A DNA stretch of 64,000 bases from Paulinella micropora (taxonomy: Eukaryota > Cercozoa > Imbricatea > Euglyphida > Paulinellidae). The stretch covers positions 107,501-171,500 of the forward strand of contig WBZZ01003756.1 in NCBI GenBank assembly GCA_019918135.1, in the 5' to 3' direction. Made by a program: the position numbers and the translations under genes. The notes beneath the pieces were generated by a model that saw only the letters and a list, made by a program, of their open reading frames with translations, was not told the DNA's origin and ran no database searches. Positions 1 to 10,361 of this stretch are shown one piece after another. Positions within the stretch are counted from its first letter, which is position 1, and each line of letters begins with the position of its first letter.

Positions 1-308
1 GGGGTATTTACATTCCGAGATCTAGGGGTGGTGACGGGTTTCGAGGCGTCCCAGACACTTACCACAAAACGTCCTCATGCGCTGGCAGACCGCATGAAAT
101 GTCTGCTACCCCTGTGAGTACCTCCATGCGGGACCTACCCAGTCTCGTGGAGCTCTCACGCGGGGAAGATGAATCATTTGTAGTTGATTTCCTGCAAGGT
201 GCCCGACACTGTGCGGGTAGTAGAGGCTTCCTTTTGGGGCCTTCTATGCAGGATGGTTAGAGTCACTCTTCCCTCCCCAACATACTCACTGTAGTCTCTG
301 TTGGGTCG
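1..308. other. Unassigned non-coding start of window
   Basis: No convincing coding frame or RNA gene is visible. The stretch runs directly into a copy of a dispersed repeat tail at 309-353, so it may be the body of an interspersed repeat whose other copies lie near 49 kb. That link is inferred from the shared tail only. Confidence 0.3.
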
Positions 309-353
309 AGGGATGGAGGCGCATGGCCCTCGGGCTCAGCCATGACAGATCAA
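309..353 (+). repeat. Dispersed repeat tail, copy 1
   Basis: The motif GATGGAGGCGCATG, followed by a GGCTCAGCCATTGACAG-like string and then an (ATT)n run, recurs at about 48,654-48,700, 49,058-49,108 and 49,208-49,256. Each time it sits immediately upstream of an ATT microsatellite. It looks like the 3' end of a SINE or LINE family whose tail has expanded into ATT repeats. Copy 1 is more diverged than the others. Confidence 0.55.
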
Positions 354-355
354 TA

Positions 356-399
<44 letters not shown>

Positions 400-456
400 T
401 TCATCATCATCATCATCATCATCATTATGATCATCATCGCCTTCATCATCATCGAC
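354..456. repeat. (ATT)n then (CAT)n microsatellite
   Basis: Uninterrupted ATT triplets run to about 399 and are followed by CAT triplets with a few substitutions. This is simple sequence directly after the dispersed repeat tail. Confidence 0.9.
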
Positions 457-582
457 TATACATTTTTCTATCTTTTCTATCTATTTGTCTATCTCCAGGT
501 CGCTGAGCTGTTGATTCCAGCAGAAGAAGGCTATGGGAAAGATGGCTTTCCCGCCTGGGGCATCCCTCCAATGGTCACCTGA

Positions 583-1152
583 GCACGTTGTTGTTGCTGC
601 TGTTGCCGCTGCTGCTTCTGTTTTCTTGCTGTTGCTGTTGCTGTTGTCTCTGGTGTTGCTGTTGCTGATGTTGCTGTTGCTGATGTTGCTGTTGCTGCTT
701 TTGCTGTTGTTGTTTTTGTTATTGTTGCTGCTGCTTCTGTTGCTGTGCTGTTGTCGTTGCCGCCGCTGCTGCTGTTTTTCTTGTTGCTGTTGATGTAGCT
801 ACTGTCGCTGCAGTTGCTGTTGCTCTTGTTGCTGCTGCTGCTGCTGTTGTTGTTAATGTTGTTGCTGCTGCTGTCTCTTTTGCTGCTGCTGCTGCTGTTG
901 TTGCTGCTGCCGTGGCCGCTGCCGTTGCTGTTCTGCTGCTGTCTTTGTTGCTTGTTCTAATTTTTTCCGCTTCTTCTTCTTCTTCTTTCTTTCTTTCTTT
1001 CTTTCCTCCTCCTCCTCCTCCTTCTTCTTCTTCTTCTTCTTCTTCTCCTCCTCCTCCTCCTCACCCTCCTCCTCCTCCTCTCTTCCTCCTCCTTGTCCAC
1101 CCCTCCTCCCTCCCTCCTCCTCCTTCTCCTCCTTCTTTTTCTCTCTCCAGGG
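583..1152. repeat. Low-complexity (TTG/CTG)n and (CTT/CCT)n tract
   Basis: From about 583 to 958 the strand is TTG, CTG and related triplets; from about 962 to 1,152 it becomes an almost pure pyrimidine tract of CTT, TTTC and CCT. Long open frames here only encode homopolymeric Leu, Ser/Pro or Glu/Lys and are not genes. Confidence 0.85.
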
Positions 1153-1301
1153 GACGCTCAAGTTTACTATAGAAATCTTGGACCTACAGCGGGCTTAACC
1201 CACAGTCTGATACCAAAAAGAACCAGCCAAAACTTCTCATCTAGTTTTCTTTCTGTCCTTTCGTTCTGTTTGTTTTTCTTTCTGTCCCTTTCTTTCTGTT
1301 T

Positions 1302-1540
1302 GTTTTCCTTTCTTCTTATTTCTTTCTATTTCTTTCCCCTTGACTTTCACATTTCTGAGCTCTACCTCTGCATTGCATCCAGCGCCATACATATCGATTT
1401 CTTTTGCATCAACGCAATTTGTTTTCCTTTATTCTTATTTCTTTCTTTTTCTTTCCCCTTGACTTTCACATTTCTGAGCTCAACCTCTGCATTGCATCCA
1501 GCGTCATACATATTGATTTCTTTTGCATCAACGCAATTTC
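1302..1540. repeat. Two tandem copies of a 119-bp unit
   Basis: Positions 1,302-1,420 and 1,421-1,540 are near-identical copies. Each begins GTTTTCCTTT and ends with CATCAACGCAATTT, with only a handful of differences. The high identity implies a recent duplication. No coding function is evident. Confidence 0.85.
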
Positions 1541-3599
1541 TTCAGGTCGTTCTATTAATTTCTCATCCATGCACAAGCATCATGTTATTACCGTACTAAC
1601 ACCGGGGATGTTCGAGTTACGAAAGAAGCAAACCATCCCACTTGCACCTTGAAGCATGTTTACTTCGCTCGGCCAAGAGGTACTGAACCGGATACTCAAG
1701 TGGCAAAGTCGTCAGACTTTTCTCTCCCTTTCCTCGCTCAACAGCAGTGGGGTCTGGGAACGAGAATGCTATGATCGTTGGAAGGCTCAGGACAAGGCTG
1801 GCCCTGTAGCTTTCCTGAGTCATCCACATTGATAAGAAGAATTAGTTTCAAGTTCCGTCAATGAAATTTGCATCATTGAATGTCCGAAGCATTACTAGTA
1901 CACAGCTGTCGCCGCTATCATTTGCTTTTTTTATCTGTCCAACTGCCTGCGTTTGGGTGTTTTGTCTGGCGCCGGGTGCTGTTTGTGGTTGCCACTCCCA
2001 TGTTGCATTTGCCACATGATTATTTTTTACGCAAACAGTGACGTGGCGTTTTAATACTACTTGAACTGAATATTGTACTTGCCACTCGTCACGCAGAGCC
2101 TGAGCGGGAAATAGAAGAGATAGAATGGAAGTGATATCAAAGAGATACAAAATTATTGATTATCATCATAATAATGATATCGTGAACGGTGGTGTCGGGT
2201 GTAAGTACGGTATTGGTACGTTCAGCTGAGGTTTGCTCAAACTGAGGACAAACTGTCTCAAAAATACAATCGAACAGTTTTTAACATCTGCACACAATCC
2301 GCAGGTGATAGCACTAAGGCTTTGAATGGAACAGCCAGCATCAAAACAATAATGATAGCAACTTCGGGACGAAAGTGCTATTATAGACAGGCCCTGGTGT
2401 GAGCCGGGGCCGGGACGCATAGGAAACACGTACTAGTGGGTTTCGGTGCACGTACTAGTGGGTTTCGGTGCACGAAACATGATAGATCATATTTAAGCAG
2501 AAAAACACAAACTGACTAGCATATGGACTGATCCTCAATAAATAAGAATCATGGGGGAAGCGGTTGGTCTAGCAGATGAGTTGGAAGCTGGACTTGGGAA
2601 ACCCATTATCAACTGACTTTGTAGTAAATCGTTGCGGCCGCAATCAGGAAGGCATTTCTGACTCGATGGAAATGTCGGGCAATTTAAGCACCGCATCAGA
2701 GCTCGCTTATCTGCAGTCGTTTGCAGTCTGTCTCCAGGAATAGTATACTATCAAGAACAGCCTCTGTAAGACTCATGATAAAAGCTGGTAGAGGACCAAT
2801 CATAGAACAAAGTCAAGAAACCGATAAGAATAGCGACACAGACTTGGCGGAGGATTAGATTGTATGCTAGAAGGAGTGGCGGAAACCGAATGAGGTTTGC
2901 TTCATCATCGGTGGCCAGTTCTTGAAAGTCGGACGGAAGTGATAAACTTCGGTGTCGCTGAGGCGTCTCGACAGAGCAAGATCATATATAGCAGGCGAAG
3001 GAGACTTTTACAAAAAACCTTCCATCGCGGAGAGCCAATATTACTACATTCTCCTCCAACAAGACAGTCAGCCAACGTAGAACTGATCGTCCCAGTGGAC
3101 TGTATTGTCTGAGACTTGCAAGTGTGAACAAGACTGGGTGACTAGGGGGCAGAGTGGCGAGGAGAATTTTCTGTTTGCAACTTTAAATAGTAGCTGATGT
3201 AGTCGGGCCTGCATGGCGGAACGTATCTACAGCCGCGTGCTGCTCGCAGGTCATCTCGCGCAGGTTGAAGGGAGTATGGACTCTCACACATGTCAGCGTG
3301 ACCGCCTCCCCTTGCTGGCCTGCGGAGATTGCTTGCCCTTGCGGAATGACGTGGTGCAGCTCATACGATATCCATTCCTACGGTAACAGTACGGCAAGAC
3401 TGTGATAAGTTCCTAGCTATCGAATATAGTGAACAGTCACTTACAGCGCTCGTTCTCAGCTGATTCTATGCAGGTTTTTTTTTGTTTGTACTTGGATCAT
3501 TTCAAAGCTCTGGACAAGAGCTTGCCAATCAGCAATGACACAGAGAACGAAGCGCATATTGTCATATTTCTTTGTGTAGCTAAGAGCTCGGAACTTCTC
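1541..3599. other. Unassigned host flank
   Basis: Moderate-GC sequence with no gene that I can support. Open frames are short and resemble no family I recognise. It contains a 22-bp tandem duplication at 2,427-2,470. A segment at 3,430-3,480 resembles sequence at 4,150-4,215 and 46,945-46,980. Confidence 0.4.
2427..2470. repeat. 22-bp perfect tandem duplication
   Basis: The unit CACGTACTAGTGGGTTTCGG plus TG occurs twice head to tail at 2,427-2,448 and 2,449-2,470 with no mismatch. It is a short local duplication with no obvious function. Confidence 0.9.
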
Positions 3600-3765
3600 G
3601 TGTATGTATGTAATATGTATGCATGCATGCATATATCCATATGCCCATGGCCTAGACACATTATTGTATATAATATGATATATGTATGTATATAACATAC
3701 ATGTATACGTCCATACGTGTATGCATGCATTCCTTGCAACCATGTATTATAACGACCTTCATAAA
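3600..3765. repeat. TATG/CATA-rich simple-sequence region
   Basis: Imperfect runs of GTAT, ATGC and CATA tetranucleotides dominate. The same GTATGTATG texture appears inside introns of the gene at 50-55 kb (around 52,940, 53,265 and 54,200), suggesting a genome-wide simple-sequence style. Confidence 0.6.
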
Positions 3766-4048
3766 AAAAATATTTGCATACCTAAAATTTATAAAGCACA
3801 CAGTGTGAGTCGTGCGTATGTGCATGTGCAACGTACCTTCTTGTTCTCGTCAAAGTACTGTGCGGCACGCCCCTTTATGGTTCTCTCCAAGGTCGCCCGC
3901 AAGTATTCTTTCTCTGCTTTAGCTTCGCTTTCGAAGAAGCAGCCCTAACATCCAGGAAGAGAGCAAGATGGGCATCAAATCCGTACTAGTAACCACTTGA
4001 CTTATTGCAACAAAGTAGATACAACAGCATTGGACAGTAAGTTAAACC

Positions 4049-4082
4049 ATCCCCCCCCCCCCAACACACACACACACACACA
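4049..4082. repeat. C-run plus (CA)n microsatellite
   Basis: A run of about 12 C is followed by a CA dinucleotide repeat. It borders the putative exon at 4,083-4,274. Confidence 0.85.
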
Positions 4083-4274
4083 GAGCTTCCTATCGAAAAA
4101 AAAGTGAAGTATATCGGGTGATGTAAGGGTGCAGAGAGAAGTTTCTATTTGTTGAATACAATGAACAGCCATTTCAAGGGCTTCATTCTTAGCGACAATT
4201 CTTTGCATCAGACATCTGTGCCCTTGACTCATGAAAAAGTTCTTGTCCAGAGATGGTAAATAACCATTCCTAAG
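4083..4274 (-). CDS. Possible host exon, unknown product
   Basis: On the minus strand an open stretch of about 60 codons follows a pyrimidine/GT-repeat-rich sequence ending in an AG acceptor near 4,275. Its peptide contains HRCLMQRIVAKNEALEMAV and looks like ordinary protein sequence, unlike the simple repeats on either side. No family is recognised and no partner exon was found. A degraded, related sequence lies at 3,430-3,480. This could equally be a chance open frame. Confidence 0.2.
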
Positions 4275-4275
4275 C

Positions 4276-4302
4276 ACACACACACACACACACACACGCA
4301 CA
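4276..4302. repeat. (CA)n microsatellite
   Basis: An AC dinucleotide run just upstream of the GC-rich block junction. It is simple sequence. Confidence 0.9.
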
Positions 4303-4370
4303 CCAATCAGCTGAAAGCGAGGCGCTGGAAGTCCTTTTCACTGTGAGTAAATAGCTAGAAACTTCTCTAG

Positions 4371-6270
4371 ATGGCCATGACGAGCAGGAGCAGGCCCGCC
4401 ACCGAGGGGGCGAGCCCGGCCAGCACGTCCAAGAGGCGGAGCAGGGCTGCCGGACTGAACAAGGACAGCTCGTCGACGACCACGAGGGCGGGCGTCGGCC
4501 ACGCGGGCCTCGGCGGCAGCGCCGCGTACGCCTCTAGCAGGGCGGACGTGTAGAAGCCGGCCGTGACGTACGAGCCCCAGCCCTCGGCCGGCGGCGGGGG
4601 GCCGCGGCACTGGCGGCAGGCGGGCTCCCCGGCCGCGTCCCCGGCCGGGCCGGGCTCGGCGGGGCCGGGCTCGGCGGGGTCCCCGGCGGGGTCCCCGGCG
4701 GGCGGCCGGCCGGGGGCCCCGGCCCAGGCCCGCCGGGCGGCGGCGACGGCCTGGCACGTCACGGCCACGAACAAGAGCGGCACGCCCAGGCAGCGGAGCC
4801 AGCCCGCCAGCGAGGTCTTGCCCGTGTCGGCGGCCCCGACGAGGACGCCGAGGCGCGAGCGCAGGCACACCTCGGCGGCGCGGCGCTGTTCCTCGCTGGG
4901 CACGAAGGCGTCAGCCCCCGGCCCGCGGGCCCGGAGCCTGGCCAGCAGGTGGCCGCAGCCCGACGTGGCCAGGTCCCGCAGGCGGCCCGCGAGGGCCTGC
5001 TCCTGGCGCCACAGGTCCTGGGCACCCAGAGGCCGGGGTGGGGGTGCAGCCACGCGGGCTCCGTGGGCGCCGAGCCACCCGCGCGGCGGCAGCGGCGCTT
5101 GGGCGGGGGTGGCTCGGCGCCGGCGCAGCGGGCGCAGCCGCCCCCGGAGCCCCCCGCGCCGAGCCCCCAGAGGTCACTGAGCACGGGCTCCAGCACGGCC
5201 GGCGTGACGTGCGGCTTGAGCGCGTACGCGTGCTCGCCGGCGGGCTCGCACCAGTCCTCGCACCACAGCGAGCCATCCGGCAGTAACAACTGCCGCAGCA
5301 GGTCGGAGAAGCCGGGGAAGAGGTGGCGGCCGTGTTGCGAGCGGCGGTCGAGGTTCGGCAGCAGCTCGCCCACCAGCGCCTGGGCAGAGGGTGGGCAGGC
5401 CGTGAGTTGGAAGCACGAGCTCTTGCGCACGGCGAAGGTCAGGCGCAGCCAGTAATGGACGAGCACGAGGCGCCGGCCCGCGGGCCCGAGCCCCGCCGCC
5501 AGGCGGGCCCGGAGCAGCCGGCCCAGGCGCTGGAAGTGGGCCGGGGTCAGCGCCGGGCCGTCTAGTGCGCCCGGCAGCAGCAGGTCCCCGTCGAAGAAGT
5601 AGCGCGCGTCCGTGCCCCCCGGCGGCGAGTCCAGCAACGCCGCGAGCCAGCGGCGCCTGGCCCGCCGCCGGCTGCGCCACAGCCACTCGGCGCGGGGCCC
5701 GAATAAGAACAGGAAGGGGGCCCAGCGGCCGTCCTCCAGCAAAAAGCGCAGCGCCCACCAGCCCGGCCAGGCTGCCAGCGCCCGCGCGAGCGCCGGCGCC
5801 GCCTTGGGCGCGGAGGCGGCGTGGCCCAGGCGGCGCAGCGCGCGCGCCCGCTTGCGGGGGGTGCGCGGCACGACGGAGGGCGGCAGCTTCTGCCACAGCT
5901 TGGCTTCGTCGACCAGGGGCAGCACCTCGCCCCGGTCGTAATCGTACAGCCAGACGCCGGCGGAGCGCCCCCGGACGAAGCCGGCGGGGTGCAGCGAAAA
6001 GCTCACCAGGCCCTGGTGCACGGGGTCCGCCACGTCGCTGAGCCAGGCCCGCTGGTCTTGGCCGGGCCCGGTCAGCGACAGCACGAATCGCCCCTCCGCC
6101 GCCCGGCGGCCCCGCCGCGGCACCAGCCAGAGCAGGCGGCCGGGGGCGGGCTGGCGCGGGGCCGGGACCCACCACGACACACCCTCTTCCGCTTCCGCCG
6201 GGGCGCCGGGCGGGGCCGGGCCGCCCGGCGGGGGAGGCTGGCTCTCGGCCGCTGCCGGCGGCCGGGACAT
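4371..6270 (-). CDS. SF1-type helicase-like P-loop ATPase
   Basis: The C-terminal part has the layout of the AAA_30/RecD-like superfamily 1 helicase core. A Q-motif-like SEEQRRAAEV is followed by a hydrophobic strand, a Walker A loop GAADTGKTS (near 4,815-4,840) and a Walker B segment VVVDELSLFS (near 4,455-4,485). Helicases of this group unwind DNA in viral replication or repair. The N-terminal 400 or so residues are Arg/Leu/Pro-rich and not recognised. A start at 6,270 is plausible (MSRPP). The gene lies at the left edge of the block and diverges from the MYND gene. As a fossil it is interrupted. An unrelated AAA ATPase cannot be excluded. Confidence 0.55.
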
Positions 6271-7176
6271 GTCTGATTGTCTCTTCGTCGCGGCCGGCCG
6301 GCACTCCCGGGGGGGGGGGGGGACACCCCCCCTCCCCCCCCCCACGGCACACGCGCTCTGGAGGGGGGCCCGCTGGCCCGCTGGCGGTGGCCCGCTGGCG
6401 GGGGGGACGGCCTGCCCCCGCAGGGCACCCCGCTCGGTACGGGGCGGTGGGCCTGGCAAGTGCTCCTGGGCGGCCCTGACCTTGAACGGGGCGGGCCGGC
6501 TCTGTCGTACACGGTGCAACTCCGCCTGCCTACGCGGGAGCGGTACCTGCCGTGCGCGGCGTCAGGCTGCGGGCGTCCGGCGCGTTTCGCCTGCGCCCGC
6601 TGCCTGCTGCAGGCTTACTGCAGCGAGGCACATTTTCTCCGGTGCGCGGCCAGCCACCAGAAGGCGGGTTGCCAGCCCCGGGCGCTGGCCCTGCAAGGAG
6701 CAGAGTGTGTCGGCCAGCACGAGGGCTGCGCTGCGGCCCCCGCCGCTTGGGTGCAGCTGCGCTGTGGCTACCAGCGCTGTCAGCGCGCGGCGCCCCGTGC
6801 GCTGTACGAGTGCGGCTCGTGCGGTTGCCAGCTGTACTGTGGTTACTTGCACCAGGCCCTGCACTGGCACGAGCACCGCCGGCGGTGCTGGGCCCTCCTC
6901 ACCGGCGCCTGCCCGGGCCACGAGCGCTGGCCTGAGGCGCCGGCCTCCCTCTGCTCGGAGCACGACACGCTGTCGTCACCGGCTCTAGCGCCACCGGCTC
7001 TAGCGCCCCCGGCCCCCTACACGCGCCAGCTGTCCCTGCCTTCTCTCCGGCGCCCGGTCACCAGGGGAGTGTCGGCGCCGCTGACGACGAGCGCCGGGCC
7101 CAGCGGCTGGCCTCCGCCAACCTCGGGCTCGGACCTACGCCCGCCCGGGGGAGGGACAGGGGCCAGCGCCCCCTGA
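6269..7176 (+). CDS. Protein with two tandem MYND zinc fingers
   Basis: Two successive zinc-binding clusters share the MYND plan C-x4-C, C-x2-C, C, H, H/C. The first spans about 6,553-6,672 (Cys pairs at CAASGC and CARC, then YCSE, H and C). The second spans about 6,763-6,888 (CGYQRC, CGSC, LYCG, then HW and HRRRC). MYND fingers mediate protein-protein contacts and are common in pandoraviruses. The N-terminal 80 codons are Gly/Pro-rich and include long G and C runs, so the start is uncertain; an ATG at 6,269 overlaps the start of the divergent helicase-like gene. The C-terminus is Pro/Ser-rich and ends at the 13-bp repeat bordering FB1. Confidence 0.65.
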
Positions 7177-7182
7177 CCTCCT
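7170..7182 (+). repeat. 13-bp direct repeat, left of FB1
   Basis: CCCCTGACCTCCT occurs here and again at 8,430-8,442, on the outer sides of FB1. It could be a target-site duplication. The left copy includes the stop codon of the MYND gene. Confidence 0.55.
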
Positions 7183-8429
7183 GCCGGCCGGTCGGGCGGC
7201 AGGACCAGGCACTCTCTGCCGGTCGGGTGGCACGAGTGGCCTGGCTTGGCCGGTCGGGTGGCACGAGTAGCCAGACTTTTCAGGTCGGGTGGCACGAGTG
7301 GCCAGTCTTTTCCTGCCCGGTGGCACGAATGGCCAGACTTTTCCTGCCTGGTGGCACGAGTGGCCAGTCTTTTCCGGTCGGGTGGCACGAGTGGCCAGTC
7401 TTTTCCTGCCCGGTGGCAAGAGTGGCCAGACTTTTCCGGTCGGGTAGATATACTCGTTTGGCCGGATATGGGCACTGCCTTTTTGTTTCCCCCTCTCCCT
7501 TCTCCCTTCTCCCCTCTCCCTTCTCCCTTCTCCTCTCTCCCTCCCCGCGCCCGAACATTGTGCAGCCCCCCCCCAGGCCTTCGCCCAGTATGGCGGTCGG
7601 GTGGGGGGTGCCACCTGCTGCTTCTTTGTCACCGCCGTAAAACCAGGCAAACTTTTTACTAAATAAAAATAATGCCCTAAGTGCCCTCAGAACGAGAATC
7701 GCACTTGTGGTTCGAGGCCGCCCGGGGGTGCCACCCGCGACGGATATTCCCGGATATATACGGGTACTACCGGAACGGCCGGCCCTTTTTCCCATTACCA
7801 AAGAAACCATCGCATTTTACGGGGAAAATAAAGAGAAGATGGAATTATTTCTTTTTTCCATTTCGATAGGTAGGATCGGTCCGGATGCCAATTTGTATCT
7901 GCGTGTAAGCCCGTTGCCATTAAGTGAGACGCGGCCCGGCTCTGGCCCACAAGTGCGATTCTCGCTCTGAGTGCACTTGTGGTAGTACAATTATTTTTCT
8001 TCGTATGTAGAGGAAGTTCTCCCGGTTTTGCGGTAGGGACAAAGAAGCAGCCGGTAGCACCCCCCACCCGACCGCCATACTGGACGAAAGCCTGGGGGGG
8101 CTGCACAATGTTCGGGCGCGGGGAGGGAGAGATGAGAAGGGAGAGGGGAGAAGGGAGAAGGGAGAGGGGAGAACAAAAAGGCAGCGCCCATATCCGGCCA
8201 AACGAGTATATCTACCCGACCAGAAAGTATGGCCTTTTTCTGCCACCCGGCCGGAAAAGACCGGCCACTCGTGCCACCCGGCCAGAAAAGACTGACCACT
8301 CGTGCCACCCGGCCGGAAAAGACTGGCCTTTTCTGCCACCCGACCGGAAAAGACCGGCCTTGCCTGCCACCCCGACCGGCAGAGAGTGCCTGACGCCCAC
8401 CCGCACCAGCGACGCCAGCGACCCCGTTG
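7183..8429. mobile_element. Foldback-type element FB1
   Basis: Two long inverted arms (about 7,206-7,710 and 7,940-8,393) surround a centre of about 230 bp. Each arm contains, from outside in: a tandem array of 31-bp units containing GGTCGGGTGGCACGAG, a GGCCGGATATGGGCACTGCC-type link, a pyrimidine tract, a conserved GAACATTGTGCAGCCCCCC segment, and an inner end ending CGCACTTGTGG. The left array has about 8 units and the right about 6. Arms made of tandem repeats are the hallmark of Foldback elements. No protein is encoded. A second family member (FB2) lies at 14.7 kb. FB1 sits between the converging MYND and Cys-rich genes. Confidence 0.75.
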
Positions 8430-8442
8430 CCCCTGACCTCCT
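8430..8442 (+). repeat. 13-bp direct repeat, right of FB1
   Basis: Exact copy of the CCCCTGACCTCCT motif at 7,170-7,182. Position and orientation suit a target-site duplication made when FB1 inserted. Confidence 0.55.
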
Positions 8443-8567
8443 TCCTTCCTCTGCCGGCCGACCCCGCTAGAGCCTCGTCGTCCGTCTCGTGCCAGAGTAG
8501 GTTTTTTACTGACAGCCGCCGCCTGGGCACGCCAGTGCTAAGGTGGAACTCCCTGCCGTCCGGCCTA

Positions 8568-10069
8568 CTAATGGCCACATTGCGTAAAATACAAGAGTAC
8601 GGGCTGGTAAGGCTGCCACCCGTCGGCCCCGTCGGCCCCATCGGCCCCGTCGGGCTCGCCGGCCTCCCCGCCGCCGGCCAGCTCCCTGGCCGCGTGGAAC
8701 ATGGCGACCACATACCGTACGTGCGGGTCCGAGCGCCCCGCCCCGGCCCGTGCCCTGGCTAGCCACTGCAACGTAGCCGGGGGATGGAAGTAGAGCGCGC
8801 TGGTCGAGAGGAAGACGCCGTTGCGTTGTCGCTTGCGGCACTCTGCCCGGAGCTCCGTGCTACTCGGCACGTACGCTAGCAGCACACACAGCTCCTGTCG
8901 GCCGTTGTCACACGAATACAGCAGCACGTTGTCCTCCCCTGCGGGCCGCTCCTCCGCATACTGGACCAGGTGCCCGAGGTTGGTGAGCGCGCGCAGGGTC
9001 TGCGCAAAGTCGTAGTACACATCCCGGCGGGGGTGGAAGAGCACTTCCCCTCGCGCGTCGTACCAGAGCCACCAGTTTTGGCTGCAGGACACGACCCGCT
9101 GCAGGCTGGTCTGCCGGCGCATGGCCCAGCGGTTCTGCCCCCCCGTGCCACCGGCGGGCTTGCCCACCAGGGGGTCCAGCGGCGCGAGCCCGTGCTCGGC
9201 CCACACCCTAGCCTGCTCCCGGAGGCCGAAGGTGCCCAGGTTGTTGTACACGCCGCACAGCCGGCACCGGCAGTTGGAGGCCAGGGGTTCCGACACGATG
9301 GCCAACAGGCGCCTCGCCCCCGGCTCTGGCTCCGGCTCTGGCTCCGGCTCCAGTGCTTCGGGCGCCCGCCCCCTCCCCCGGCCCGCCGCCAGCGCTCGTG
9401 GCACCCTAGCGCCTCGCAGAGTGGTGCCAGGCGGGCTCGCCACGCGGGGCGCCGGCACAGCTCCTCCAGGCGCGCTGCCTCCCAGAGCGTGGCGGGCGTC
9501 TGGACCCCGAGGTCTAGCCGGGCCATGACGCGTACCCCGAGCCGGAGCAGCGCCGCCCTTTCCTCGTCCCGGTCGGCCGCCCAGTACAGCACGAGCCGTC
9601 GCTCTGAGAAGCGGTGCGCAATGGTGCAGCCCCAGCAGTGGCAGCGCCACTGCCGCGGCTCGCACTGGTGCAGCCCCCGCAGGCGGCAGGACCAGCACGC
9701 GCAGTCCTCCCGTGTGTCGGCCTCGCAGACGCCACGCAAACCCACGGTCGCTCCCCACGTCCCGGCCGCGAACACGTACCGGTGCGCCAGCGAGGACAGG
9801 AGCAGCCGGCGGACCTCCGGGGGCACGGCGAGGTGGGGCACGCCGACCGAGCAGGGTGGGTCGCACACGGCCGGGAGGCCGTAGCGGCCGTGGACAGACC
9901 CCGGGGCCTGCTGAGCCTGGTGCAGGCGCTCACGAGCCACGTCCAGCGCTTGGACCAGCGGGGGGCCGTGGGGGCCGTGGGGATCCAGCAGGCCCCCGGG
10001 AGCCTGGTCCGGCGGCGGACCCGCCAGCGCGTCGTCCGGGGGCGGGGGTGGTGGTGGTAGCGGCTGCAT
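8568..10069 (-). CDS. Cys-rich protein of unknown function
   Basis: Begins at an ATG at 10,069 with a poly-Pro stretch (MQPLPPPPPPPDD). A middle part holds clustered Cys pairs (CACWSC, CHCWGC near 9,640-9,720; CRCRLC near 9,250), which suggest metal binding. An EP-dipeptide repeat near 9,318-9,347 encodes a short acidic linker, and a Trp/Tyr-rich C-terminal domain ends in FTQCGH. I do not recognise the family. The gene converges on FB1 and is followed on the same strand by the kinase-like gene about 290 bp upstream of its start. It is interrupted. Confidence 0.5.
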
Positions 10070-10361
10070 CTAGGCTTGTCAGTCGAATTCCGCCGCGACT
10101 AGGTTTTGTAAGCGTGCCGCGCTGTCTGTCTGGGCGGGGGAGGGGGGGCACGTGCTCTTCCTTCTCTCCCCCCCCCCCGCGCGCGCACGGACGAGTGGTG
10201 GGGACCGGGCGCGCGCCGCGCCGCGCCGGCGGCGGCGGGGGGGGGGGGGCCGGCGGGACCGGAGCGGCTACGCTGGTCAGTGACTAGTGGTTTTTTATTG
10301 TCCACGGGGAAGACCGGCGCCCCCCTCCTCCCACTCCCTCCCCCTCGTGGCAGCACGGAGG
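10070..10361. other. Intergenic, G/C homopolymer-rich
   Basis: Between the kinase-like gene end and the Cys-rich gene start. It holds long G and C runs and a TTTATT (AATAAA on the minus strand) at 10,294-10,299. The region should contain the Cys-rich gene promoter, but no motif is evident. Confidence 0.4.
10294..10299 (-). promoter_or_regulatory. AATAAA after the kinase-like gene
   Basis: On the minus strand AATAAA lies about 65 bp downstream of the kinase-like stop region. Similar A-rich hexamers follow several other genes of the block, so it may mark the mRNA 3' end. Confidence 0.35.

Noticed and set aside
583-1600. Long open frames of Leu, Ser/Pro, Glu/Lys or Phe repeats
   Set aside because: They are translations of TTG/CTG and CTT/CCT simple sequence with no conserved motif.
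1858-1930. Possible LINE endonuclease start (FASLNVRSI)
   Set aside because: Only a nine-residue resemblance; the sequence that follows has no endonuclease motif.
3429-3948. Small host gene in the TATG-rich region
   Set aside because: Frames consist of translated tetranucleotide repeats without recognisable motifs.
7195-7450. CRISPR-like array of about 31-bp repeats
   Set aside because: Units are contiguous with no unique spacers, occur as inverted arrays in an element arm, and lie in a eukaryote-like context.
7017-8470. Several 60-240-codon open frames across FB1, likewise across FB2 at 14.2-15.8 kb
   Set aside because: They simply translate the 31-bp tandem units and pyrimidine tracts on both strands.
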